A stretch of 24,889 nucleotides of DNA from Syntrophomonas sp. UBA1376 (GTDB lineage: Bacteria > Bacillota > Syntrophomonadia > Syntrophomonadales > Syntrophomonadaceae). Both the position numbers and the translations under genes were made by a program. The DNA is taken from the NCBI GenBank assembly GCA_002305535.1, contig DBRE01000073.1:11159-36047 (forward strand), in the 5' to 3' direction. Under the pieces are notes generated by a model. That model searched no databases, had not been told where the DNA came from, and was given only the letters and a program-made list of their open reading frames with translations. Shown here in pieces: positions 15,722-23,424 of the stretch. Within the stretch, counting starts at the first letter, position 1. Each line of letters opens with the position of its first letter.

Positions 15722-17301
15722 CTCTAACCGAACAGGAACTAAGCAGTATTATCAATGATCAACTCCAGCAGGTGTTGCAGGAACTGAATCAATCGCTCAC
15801 CCAGTTGGTCGACAGTAAATATCCACCACCGGCCTCTGTCGATGACCGTTACTTGCTGGCCGTTAACCGCTTTTACTATCAGTCCTTCAGTGATCATTAT
15901 TTTCCGGTTTTTCGCCAGCATCTACAGGAAGATATAGCTCACCTGCTTGGACTGGCTCATGATGAAGCTGCTCTTAAGCGGGATATTATGGCTAATATTC
16001 AACGCTATGCCCGTTTATACAACCAGGTAAAAACTATTCACAAGCGTTTAAGTGCTACTCGCGAAGAGAGTCAATTGAAGATTTTGGAGGTCACCCGCGA
16101 CCATAGCCAGTACCTAGCCGATCTGCTCTATCCCTTAAAAACTCTGTTGGATAGGGTCAGCCTTTTCCGAAGCATGTTAGAGACTATTCAAGAATTCATG
16201 AAGGATGAAGAACTGTTGCGTTTGGCCAGGATCTCCCCGGATCATATCATTTTCCTAGAGCAGGTCATCGCTCTGGATCTGAACCAACCAGCGGTTTCAC
16301 AAGGATTGAACCATGTACTGGCGCACCTGCATAATAGTAGGAACATTCTGCGCTCTTTGTCTGAACCCCCCTGGAATCAGGAGGCAGCCAGAGATACCAT
16401 CCTCAATATGGTGACAGCTACTGAAAAAGTCTTGGCTCGTCAGGCGCCTCAGTCACTGCGTTCCTTTTACGAAGGTCAATTCAAGCGTCAGTATCTCATG
16501 TACACCTCTCTCATGGAAGCAGGTATCGATCGCAATAATGTCAAGCAGGTTCAAGAGATGGCCCGCCAGTTTGAAGCCTGGATGGAACGTCTGGTCATTG
16601 TATTGGATCGCGGGGTTCGTTTTGTCAGCCACCATGGAACTGAATTGCTGCGTAGTGCTCATTATATGAGCGGTCTCCCTGCTATCCAAGTCGACCGCAT
16701 ACATAAAGAAGCCCAGAGTATTTTGCAGGATACAAAACAGTTGGTGGATGATTTGTCTTCCAGCTACGATGCCGACGTCTCGTATTTCCTGGAACGCACC
16801 GGTGAGACCGTCAAAGAATCTCTAGCCCGTCTAGAACCCTATAAGGAATCACCAGCATTGACTTTACCGCCTTTAGCACTGCATTTTGAAAGAGTTCTGC
16901 TGGAACTCCATTTTCTAAAGGCACAAACGGAAATGCTCACCCATAAACAGTTTCATTCCGGTCAAATTCTGGAACAATATTTACAGGTATATAATATGAT
17001 CCAATCTTATCTGGAGATGTTGACCAATATAAAAGTAGACCTGGAACGTCTATTGGCACCTCGCAATATCAGCCGGTTTTGGAAAAACCATAGGGTACGG
17101 ATCGAGCGCATCTACCTGGAAAAGGGGCACCCTTTCCCTGCTGATTATGGGCACTTGTTGGAAGAACATAAGGTGGACATCCGTCCGGGAGATCATGAAT
17201 ATCCAATGGTTCTGTATGAAGAAGGGGATCTGTTCATAATCAGGGTCGATAACCATACGGAATATGAGGTGCCCCCTTTGATCATCGGCAGGAGCGATTA
17301 A
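15718..17301 (+). CDS. Unrecognised long helical/coiled-coil protein, third gene of the cluster
   Basis: This 527-aa protein is predicted to be mostly long amphipathic helices (residues about 1-455) rich in Leu, Gln, Glu and Arg, consistent with coiled coils or a spectrin-like bundle. It ends in a compact basic and beta-rich tail (about 455-527), with HRVRIERIYLEKGHPFP and DHEYPMVLYEEGDLFIIRVD. There is no P-loop, membrane helix or signal peptide, so it is not an SMC or dynamin protein. The start overlaps the preceding stop by ATGA. The next gene, an Hsp70-fold protein, begins 2 nt after its stop. Confidence 0.75.
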   Translation: MTLTEQELSSIINDQLQQVLQELNQSLTQLVDSKYPPPASVDDRYLLAVNRFYYQSFSDHYFPVFRQHLQEDIAHLLGLAHDEAALKRDIMANIQRYARLYNQVKTIHKRLSATREESQLKILEVTRDHSQYLADLLYPLKTLLDRVSLFRSMLETIQEFMKDEELLRLARISPDHIIFLEQVIALDLNQPAVSQGLNHVLAHLHNSRNILRSLSEPPWNQEAARDTILNMVTATEKVLARQAPQSLRSFYEGQFKRQYLMYTSLMEAGIDRNNVKQVQEMARQFEAWMERLVIVLDRGVRFVSHHGTELLRSAHYMSGLPAIQVDRIHKEAQSILQDTKQLVDDLSSSYDADVSYFLERTGETVKESLARLEPYKESPALTLPPLALHFERVLLELHFLKAQTEMLTHKQFHSGQILEQYLQVYNMIQSYLEMLTNIKVDLERLLAPRNISRFWKNHRVRIERIYLEKGHPFPADYGHLLEEHKVDIRPGDHEYPMVLYEEGDLFIIRVDNHTEYEVPPLIIGRSD

Positions 17302-17303
17302 CG

Positions 17304-18572
17304 ATGCATATTGGTATTGATTTAGGTTACCAAGAATCAAAGATTGCTTATCGCCAAGACGGCATATGGGAGTATCAGATCATGCCGCCCTTTTCCCTTG
17401 CCCAAGCATCAGGAGATGGTGCCGATGAAGTGGCTCTGGTCAACAAACTGGCCAGTTTATGTCTACAGGCTATTAAAGATACCGATGCCACGGTGATAAT
17501 ATCCTACCCTAATTATTGGGGCATGACTTATCGACACCGTCTCTTTCAGTTATGCCAGTCAGCCTTTAAGGGACAATCTTATTGCCTGCTGCCCGGATCT
17601 TTTGCCGCTTTATGGGGCAGTGCTACCACCTCCTCCTTATCAGGCCATGTACTGATAATAGATATGCACCAAGAGAGCCGAGCTGATTTCAGTTTACTGA
17701 CTATCAATCAAGCTGGCCAAAATATCTGTCTGGAATGCCAACTACCCATGGAGTCCACTGATAAATTAGATTCTGCTCTACAGACCTTTATAGGCAGCAA
17801 ATTGCGGCAACGGGCTGAACGGCTGGGATTTTATGATTCTGGCCTTTGGAAACTGGATGCTGTGGTGTTGCTGAGCCCGGCAGCTTGGCTGGATCATGCC
17901 GCTCCCCTAGTGGAGAGGTGTTTCGCCAATATAAAGCTGGTAATCCCTGAAAAGGCTGAGTTTCAAATAGCCCGGGGCTTAGCTCGCTGGGGAGAGATGG
18001 GCGTAGATCGCCCCCGCTTGAGAATGATTTACCCTTTCCGATTTGCTCTGGAAATTGCTCATCCTGACCAGACAGGCCGCCGGATCACCCAGTTGCCCTT
18101 TGACACTGCTAACCTGGCTCTGGATTTGGCAGGCCGCTATCGGATCGCTACTCTGCTGTCCCAATCCAATTCCAACTTGTCCACTGCCGACCACGAGGTG
18201 CATTATCGTCTTCTGGAGACCAGTGATAATGGCTTCATGGAGGATGAACTCCCTTTGGAGCCTGAGCTGATCTGGGAATTTAACGGTAACTGCACCCATA
18301 CTCCAAATCCACTGGCAGTATATTTCAATACCCGGGAGTTCATTATAGAAGCAGACTCCCTGGGGGAGATTAAGGAAGACGACCAAGCCAGGCTACCAGA
18401 TTTAGCTAGTCTTCACCGAAAATCAGGACAGCGCCTGCTCACCATTCCTTTCCTGCATCCCCAGCTGAAAAAGGATTTGCAGATCCTGGTGGAGCAGCCC
18501 AATGATTATGATTTGGAAACACAGTTGGAATTGACCCGTTTGCGGCTTTTGACACTATTACAGCTTACCTGA
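17304..18572 (+). CDS. Degenerate Hsp70/actin-fold protein
   Basis: This 422-aa protein has an N-terminal half that follows the Hsp70 nucleotide-binding domain. Phosphate-1 is HIGIDLGYQESKIAY (residues 2-16). A connect-1-like LPGSFAALWGSA lies near 95-106. The phosphate-2 region VLIIDMHQESRADFSLLTI is where DnaK has VFDLGGGTFDVSIL, and an adenosine-like EFQIARGLARWGEM lies near 215-228. The glycine-rich GGGT of phosphate-2 is replaced by HQES, so ATP hydrolysis may be lost or altered. Residues about 235-422 replace the DnaK substrate domain with a beta-rich region that I do not recognise. The ATG has AGGAG upstream. As fourth gene of a tight cluster it may be a switch or scaffold for the three upstream proteins (inference). 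The family call is from motifs by eye. Confidence 0.68.
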   Translation: MHIGIDLGYQESKIAYRQDGIWEYQIMPPFSLAQASGDGADEVALVNKLASLCLQAIKDTDATVIISYPNYWGMTYRHRLFQLCQSAFKGQSYCLLPGSFAALWGSATTSSLSGHVLIIDMHQESRADFSLLTINQAGQNICLECQLPMESTDKLDSALQTFIGSKLRQRAERLGFYDSGLWKLDAVVLLSPAAWLDHAAPLVERCFANIKLVIPEKAEFQIARGLARWGEMGVDRPRLRMIYPFRFALEIAHPDQTGRRITQLPFDTANLALDLAGRYRIATLLSQSNSNLSTADHEVHYRLLETSDNGFMEDELPLEPELIWEFNGNCTHTPNPLAVYFNTREFIIEADSLGEIKEDDQARLPDLASLHRKSGQRLLTIPFLHPQLKKDLQILVEQPNDYDLETQLELTRLRLLTLLQLT

Positions 18573-18598
18573 TATTGCCAAACGAAAGGAGAACCAAC

Positions 18599-19408
18599 AT
18601 GCCTCAAGTTACTTTTGCATTGCACCCGGCAGCATCCAAGTATTTGATTGCTCAAGCAGTAGCCCGGCTTCCCCAAGTAAAGGAAGCTTTTGATAATGGT
18701 AGGATACTCATCGGTGCTGGTACTACTAATCTATTGGTAGCCGAGGAACTGCTACAGACCAGTTTTGACTCCTATGAGCCTTATACGGCTGGTGTTATTA
18801 CCCAACGCGTTGCCTGTGCCACTGAACCGACCCAGCGACAAGGTTCCTGGTGTATAGAAAAGGGCCAACTGATAGATGAACCCTGGGTCGATTTCTTACA
18901 CCGTTTAGAGCCAGGTGATATTTTCATCAAAGGGGCCAATGCAGTCGATCCGTGGGGGAATGTAGCCATTTTGCTAGGTGACAGTCAGGGGGGCACCATC
19001 GGTCAGGCCATCGGAGTGATCAAAGCTCGAGGCATTGAAATGATAGTGCCGGTAGGTTTGGAAAAACTGATCCCCTCTTGTCTGGCTGGAGAAACCAGGA
19101 TGGGCCACCATAAGAACTCCCTACGGCTGGGTCTTAATCTGGGTTATATGGTCGTAACCGGAGCTAATATAGTTAATGAAGTGGAAAGTATGAAGATCCT
19201 CTTTGACGCTGACGCAGTACCGGTAGCGGCAGGAGGAGTAGGTGGAATGGAGGGATCCATAGTCCTGGCAGTTGACTGCGATAACAACGAGACAGCCCGA
19301 CAGATAATGACGCTGGCTCGCCAGGCTAATCAGAGGGCTCCTATAAAAGTAAAACGCAAGAAATGTTCCCAGTGTCAAACTCCTTGTTTGATGAATGAAA
19401 AACTATAG
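18599..19408 (+). CDS. Unrecognised 269-aa protein with Cys-rich tail
   Basis: This 269-aa protein has an alpha/beta appearance with several glycine loops: GRILIGAGTTNLLVAEELL near residue 34, FIKGANAVDPWGNVAILLGD near 108, and VPVAAGGVGGMEGSIVLAVD near 208. The first resembles the GxGTT-type loop of the NagB/RpiA/CoA-transferase fold, but that is only a guess. The C-terminus CSQCQTPC could bind a metal. The start is ATG at 18599 with AAAGGAG upstream; the ORF opens 24 bp earlier without a site. It lies 26 bp after the Hsp70-like gene and 16 bp before an aminotransferase gene, so it is probably in the same transcript. Confidence 0.7.
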   Translation: MPQVTFALHPAASKYLIAQAVARLPQVKEAFDNGRILIGAGTTNLLVAEELLQTSFDSYEPYTAGVITQRVACATEPTQRQGSWCIEKGQLIDEPWVDFLHRLEPGDIFIKGANAVDPWGNVAILLGDSQGGTIGQAIGVIKARGIEMIVPVGLEKLIPSCLAGETRMGHHKNSLRLGLNLGYMVVTGANIVNEVESMKILFDADAVPVAAGGVGGMEGSIVLAVDCDNNETARQIMTLARQANQRAPIKVKRKKCSQCQTPCLMNEKL

Positions 19409-19424
19409 CAAAGGAGCAATTTAG

Positions 19425-20261
19425 GTGGAGATATCCCAAGGGGATTTTTGGCTAAAAGATGACCAGTTAGTAAGGAAAGAGGATTTGCCCGGTGATTTTA
19501 TTGAGCGCGGCACTTCCCTGTACGAAGTTATCCGAGTGATAAGGGGAGTACCCATCTTCTTTGAACAGCACATGGATAGATTGAAAGGCTCCTGCCAGTT
19601 GACCGGATTGGATTTTCCGGTAGATGTGGCAACCATAAAGCGCCGGCTGTACCAGTTGATATCTACCAACCAAGTGCAAGCAGGTAATATAAAAATCGTG
19701 CTCAATTATCAACGGGAAAACTCCCCTGCCAATTGCTATGCTTACTTCACTCAGGCCCGATATCCCTCCCCGGCCGATTATCAGAAAGGCGTTAAAACCG
19801 TGGTAGTTAAAATGGAAAGGCCTACTCCCAATGCTAAGATAGACCGGGCCGAATATCGCCGGGTGATCGATTCGGCCAAAGAAAAGACCGGGGCTTATGA
19901 AGCAATATTGGTGGATCATAATGGTTTTGTAACTGAAGGGGGCCGTTCTAACCTATTTATGATCACAGGAGACCTGGTGGTAACTGCACCCGGGGACAGA
20001 GTATTGAAGGGCATCAACCGGCAGATGGTAATGGTTGCCTGTCATAATATCGGCCAGAGCGTGGTCGAAAAGGAAGTCAGCCTTACAGAAATGCTAACTA
20101 TGGATGCGGTATTCATCACCGGCACCTCTCCTCATGTATTGCCAGTCAGTCAGGTCGATGATAAACACTTCGATTCGCCCCACAACCAGATATTAAGAAA
20201 CATTATGGCCGAGTTCGATAAGATAGTTGAAGAATACATTGAAACTAACGGTTCGGTGTAG
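19425..20261 (+). CDS. Class-IV PLP aminotransferase
   Basis: This 278-aa protein belongs to the fold-type IV family (branched-chain and D-amino-acid aminotransferases, aminodeoxychorismate lyase). Family features in order are RGTSLYEVIRVIRGVPIFFE with the HMDRL segment (residues about 25-52), the probable PLP-binding Lys138 in PNAKIDRAEY, EGGRSNLFMI near 171-181, a D-type GDRVLKGINRQMV stretch, and a C-terminal ITGTSPHVLPVSQVDD. Which amino acid it acts on is not clear; aminodeoxychorismate lyase, D-amino-acid and branched-chain activity are all possible. The start is GTG at 19425 with AAGGAG 8 nt upstream. It is the last gene of the plus-strand series that begins at 13560; the 80-bp palindrome at 20279 follows and may end transcription. 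Confidence 0.82.
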   Translation: MEISQGDFWLKDDQLVRKEDLPGDFIERGTSLYEVIRVIRGVPIFFEQHMDRLKGSCQLTGLDFPVDVATIKRRLYQLISTNQVQAGNIKIVLNYQRENSPANCYAYFTQARYPSPADYQKGVKTVVVKMERPTPNAKIDRAEYRRVIDSAKEKTGAYEAILVDHNGFVTEGGRSNLFMITGDLVVTAPGDRVLKGINRQMVMVACHNIGQSVVEKEVSLTEMLTMDAVFITGTSPHVLPVSQVDDKHFDSPHNQILRNIMAEFDKIVEEYIETNGSV

Positions 20262-20278
20262 GAGAAAACTCCGCAGAA

Positions 20279-20358
20279 TGTCATTCTGAGCGCAACCGAA
20301 GAATCTTTACTGGTAGTAGGGAGAAAGATCCTTCGGTCGTTCCTCCCTCAGGATGACA
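20279..20358. repeat. 80-bp REP-like imperfect palindrome, solo copy
   Basis: It opens TGTCATTCTGAG and closes CTCAGGATGACA, 11 of 12 positions complementary, with inner arms GAAGAATCTTT and AAAGATCCTTC. It is the same family and same length as the copy at 12012-12091. It lies 17 bp after the aminotransferase stop and 48 bp before the flanking repeat of the GIY-YIG gene. Confidence 0.85.
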
Positions 20359-20406
20359 AATTAAGAGTGTTCACAAAGCCACGTCCGGGGAAAGCAAAAC
20401 GTATCA

Positions 20407-20759
20407 TGTCATTCTGAGCGTAGCGAAGAATCTTTTGGGGTGATGTCTTGTATTATGTATATATGCTTACCAATTGGAATAATAGGGTTTTGTATACAGG
20501 CATAACCAACAATTTGGAACGAAGAATGTTTGAGCATAAAAATAAATTAGTGGATGGTTTCACGGCAAAATACAATGTAAATAAGTTAGTATATTTTGAC
20601 TATACTCCTGGTGTGACTTCTGCTATTGCGAGGGAAAAACAAATTAAAGGTTGGACAAGACAAAAGAAAAACGACTTAATACAAAGCATAAACCCTGAAT
20701 GGAGAGATTTATCGGAGGAGTTTTTATAGATAAGATCCTTCGCTTTGCTCAGGATGACA
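20407..20759. mobile_element. Putative GIY-YIG nuclease element bounded by REP-like inverted repeats
   Basis: Left end: TGTCATTCTGAGCGTAGCGA then AGAATCTT (20407-20434). Right end: AAGATCCTTCGCTTTGCTCA then GGATGACA (20732-20759). The reverse complement of the right end matches the left in 24 of 28 positions. The two ends together equal one 80-bp palindrome split open by the nuclease gene. The gene's ribosome site (GGGGTGAT) directly abuts the left repeat, and its stop is 2 bp before the right one, so gene and repeats appear to be one unit. Mobility is inferred. Confidence 0.6.
20448..20729 (+). CDS. Single-domain GIY-YIG endonuclease
   Basis: This 93-aa stand-alone GIY-YIG nuclease has the YVY motif at residues 3-5, YTG at 16-18, the conserved Arg in NNLERRMFEH, and the metal-binding Glu in AIAREKQIKGW. 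The family cleaves DNA and includes UvrC N-domains, homing endonucleases and the short UPF0213-type proteins this one resembles most. The start is TTG at 20448 with GGGGTGAT upstream. Its DNA is visibly more AT-rich than the neighbouring genes, suggesting separate ancestry. It is enclosed by inverted copies of a repeat also found alone elsewhere in the window, so a role in spreading that repeat is plausible but unproven. Confidence 0.85.
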   Translation: MYYVYMLTNWNNRVLYTGITNNLERRMFEHKNKLVDGFTAKYNVNKLVYFDYTPGVTSAIAREKQIKGWTRQKKNDLIQSINPEWRDLSEEFL

Positions 20760-20800
20760 ATTTAAAAGGCGTCCAGTATCCCTTGGGTGCATACCTATCG

Positions 20801-20825
20801 CAGGGCGGAGCAGAGCCCCGCCCCT
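20801..20825 (-). other. GC-rich hairpin downstream of the grd genes
   Basis: CAGGGCGG and CCGCCCCTG flank a short GC-rich loop about 15 bp after the grdCD stop. It has the position of a transcription terminator for the minus-strand grd operon, but no T-run follows on that strand, so it may act only as a 3' stabilising hairpin. Confidence 0.35.
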
Positions 20826-20839
20826 GTGCAAGGAAGTCA

Positions 20840-23383
20840 TTAGTCTTTCAACAGCTGGCAGGCTTTTTCGTAATCGCTGCTGGCCACCATGATCACTGGC
20901 CCGGTACAGCCCATGCCGGAGCTGGCAAATATCCCTTCTTTCCACAATCTCCTTATGGCGTCATCCAGTTCCAATATGTCGATCCCGCTGATTTCACGGT
21001 CAACGGTTTTGGCAGTTGGGCAGGTTATTGCTTCTTCCGGGGAAGTGGCAGGGGTATCCTGGTTGGTTATCCACCCGTACTTTTTAGCCTGATCGATTTC
21101 CTGCCTGACAAAACTTTGCCACTTGTTTTTCACCAGGTTAGCACAGTAAGCTATAGCCGAGCTAATTACGGGAGCACCAGAGGCGCGCGAAATAATACAA
21201 ATAAGCCGATCAAAGTTTTCGCCTACTCCTGGACCATAACCATATCCAATTGTCTCATACTGGCCTCCGCTGTTGAAGGCACTGAACAGTTTCATCAGTA
21301 CATTGCCGGTCAGGGAATCAGTAACACATATATCAACATTGCCGGTGATCAAATCATTGCCTCTAAGTATTGCACCACCATCATTTCTGCCGGAGCTTCC
21401 CCAGGTCAATTGATAGCCGGCAGCCTGCATTTGTTGTAGATGCCTTTCCACCTGCCGAGCTCCTTCAACATTAAGTATGCCTACGGTTGGATCAGTCAGT
21501 CCTTCGGCTCGGGCCACCCCTATGCCATAGACGGCATTTTTGATCATGGCTTGTACCCGGTTGGTATCTGCGGTACCGGTTGTTGAAGCAATATACATCT
21601 CTTTACCCTGTGCCGGGGTAATAACTTTTCCTATGGTAGTCACCCCGATCGGGAATGGATAATGCATAGTTACCAGGCCATCAATTATGCCTTTTTGCAG
21701 TAACTGTTCGCTGGTTTGTCTGATTGCCTCTTCACTAGTGGCTTCATAAACGGTAAAATCCTTACTTTCACACTGACCAATTATTACTACCTGAAGGTCT
21801 TTATCGGCTTTCACTGCCTGTTGCACGCCGCGGAGCATATCATCCGGGCTTACTTCTCCGCCTCCGATGGTCAAACCGATGGTTATGCCTTTCTTTTCCG
21901 GCTCCGTGTCCTGTTGGGTAGCCATTACCTGCGGCTTCACCTCTCCAGTATTCTTCTCTAAAATAATACTTATGCCATCAAACAAATCGGTCATACGCCC
22001 TAAGAAGAGACTACCTTTGCCGATGATCATGGCTCGCTGTACTTGGCCCGCTTTTATGTTAGCCAGGATATGACCGATGGCAGGTATGCCCGAGGGAATG
22101 TGTCCCTGAGTGGGAGCAAACCCTACCATTCCGTGTTGAGCACAGAAATCCATGAGCTGTTGCTTTTCCAATTCACCGCGCTTGACCGCCATAGCACCAA
22201 TCATCTTATAGTTGGCCAGTGGTACATCACCTGCCCCGGCCGGAACAGTGATTTCCGGGTTCTGCAGTTCAGGTGCATACAGATCTACATCGCTGATGCG
22301 CAAGTTGTTTCTTAGGAGCGGATCCACGACAATGGCTTGCATTACCGCCTGTGGTGCTGAGCCGGAGCCAATTTTATGCTGGCCGATTATATCAGTTCTT
22401 AAAACCGGGTTTATGCCATCATTTTTACTGACCAGCAGGGCAAAAGCCCCCACCATATCTTCCAAAACCGGTGTGCCTTTGGCGATATGATCTTTGCTGT
22501 TCATACCTAGTTTAGCCGATGATCCCCCGGCAACCACTATTACATTTTCAAATATGCCCGATTGCACCAAGGAAGCCGCATTGACCAGTCCATGGGCAGG
22601 ACCTGCACAAAAGCCGCGCAGATCGATCCCGCTGGCATTAACAAGACCAGCAGCTTCACCGATGGCCTTGGCCAGGTTACCTCCTCCCCGCTGATTCATG
22701 TCTCCAATGGCTTCTTCGGAAGTTTCAACAATATAGTCGATCCCAGCCGGGTCGATCTTATGGATGTGCAAAAGATTCTTCAGGGCTAAAACAGCGGAGG
22801 CTTTACTGACCAGGTTCTCCATTATTACATGAGCCTTTAAATTAGGGTCATGCTCGTGGGCTTCCCGTACACAGCCAACTAGAACCCCATGTTGGTACAA
22901 ACCTTCCGCCCGCTTGGAGGCCACCAGTTTTTCAATTTCTTCTAGTGCAGTTCCTTTTTCCAGTAAGGTCAACTCGTCCGCTGAGAACATAGCCTGGCCT
23001 TCCAGATCCTTTTTCAGACTTAAAGAAAACCCTTCTTCTAATTCCACCAGATTGAAGCGATCTACTAGTTTCAGCAAGGCGTAAAATTTCACCTGGTCGA
23101 CTATTTCCCCCAGTGGCCCCTGAGAGTTAGCGGTGATCTCCTGTTCGTACCAGGGGCGGGGAAGTTCCCGCAGTTGTTCGGGGCTTAAGTTGCCAATATA
23201 CACCTGATTAGGCGGATACTTCACCGCATCTGCATAGGCACGCAAATGCTGTGGTAACGATTGTAGATACTGGGAATCTGGATTGGTTATTCTTTCCATG
23301 GTCGGTGTAGTACCCTGCCAGTTCAAAAGATCGGGGGCATGTAGCAAAACATAGGCAGCCGCTTTTATTACCGGAAACTCCAT
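20840..23383 (-). CDS. grdCD: Fused GrdC-GrdD, glycine/sarcosine/betaine reductase component C
   Basis: This single 847-aa ORF joins the two subunits that are usually separate. Residues 1 to about 486 are GrdC (beta subunit, thiolase/KAS-III-like), with the probable active-site Cys259 in GFCAGPAHGL. Residues about 490-847 are GrdD (alpha subunit, PlsX-like), with ITIGLTIGGGEVSPDD at the start and the acetyl-accepting Cys826 in SSGMGCTGP near the end. Component C takes the carboxymethyl-selenoether from GrdA and releases acetyl phosphate, conserving energy. Separate subunits are about 510 and 385 aa, so both halves are nearly full length. The ATG at 23383 has AAAGGAGGCG upstream. A possible internal start (ATG 21925, preceded by GGAGAGGTGAA) could also give free GrdD. 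It follows grdB by 41 bp. Confidence 0.9.
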   Translation of the reverse strand: MEFPVIKAAAYVLLHAPDLLNWQGTTPTMERITNPDSQYLQSLPQHLRAYADAVKYPPNQVYIGNLSPEQLRELPRPWYEQEITANSQGPLGEIVDQVKFYALLKLVDRFNLVELEEGFSLSLKKDLEGQAMFSADELTLLEKGTALEEIEKLVASKRAEGLYQHGVLVGCVREAHEHDPNLKAHVIMENLVSKASAVLALKNLLHIHKIDPAGIDYIVETSEEAIGDMNQRGGGNLAKAIGEAAGLVNASGIDLRGFCAGPAHGLVNAASLVQSGIFENVIVVAGGSSAKLGMNSKDHIAKGTPVLEDMVGAFALLVSKNDGINPVLRTDIIGQHKIGSGSAPQAVMQAIVVDPLLRNNLRISDVDLYAPELQNPEITVPAGAGDVPLANYKMIGAMAVKRGELEKQQLMDFCAQHGMVGFAPTQGHIPSGIPAIGHILANIKAGQVQRAMIIGKGSLFLGRMTDLFDGISIILEKNTGEVKPQVMATQQDTEPEKKGITIGLTIGGGEVSPDDMLRGVQQAVKADKDLQVVIIGQCESKDFTVYEATSEEAIRQTSEQLLQKGIIDGLVTMHYPFPIGVTTIGKVITPAQGKEMYIASTTGTADTNRVQAMIKNAVYGIGVARAEGLTDPTVGILNVEGARQVERHLQQMQAAGYQLTWGSSGRNDGGAILRGNDLITGNVDICVTDSLTGNVLMKLFSAFNSGGQYETIGYGYGPGVGENFDRLICIISRASGAPVISSAIAYCANLVKNKWQSFVRQEIDQAKKYGWITNQDTPATSPEEAITCPTAKTVDREISGIDILELDDAIRRLWKEGIFASSGMGCTGPVIMVASSDYEKACQLLKD

Positions 23384-23424
23384 AATGATTCGCCTCCTTT
23401 CGGAAATGCGTTAAACAGCTTAAG

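Noticed and set aside
20279..20434. A CRISPR array suggested by repeated TGTCATTCTGAG units
   Set aside because: The units are palindromic, few and irregularly spaced, with no uniform spacers or cas genes.
20699..21439. A 246-aa plus-strand ORF antisense to grdCD
   Set aside because: It is a shadow of the grdCD codons. It starts inside the GIY-YIG gene, runs through the repeat and has no ribosome site.
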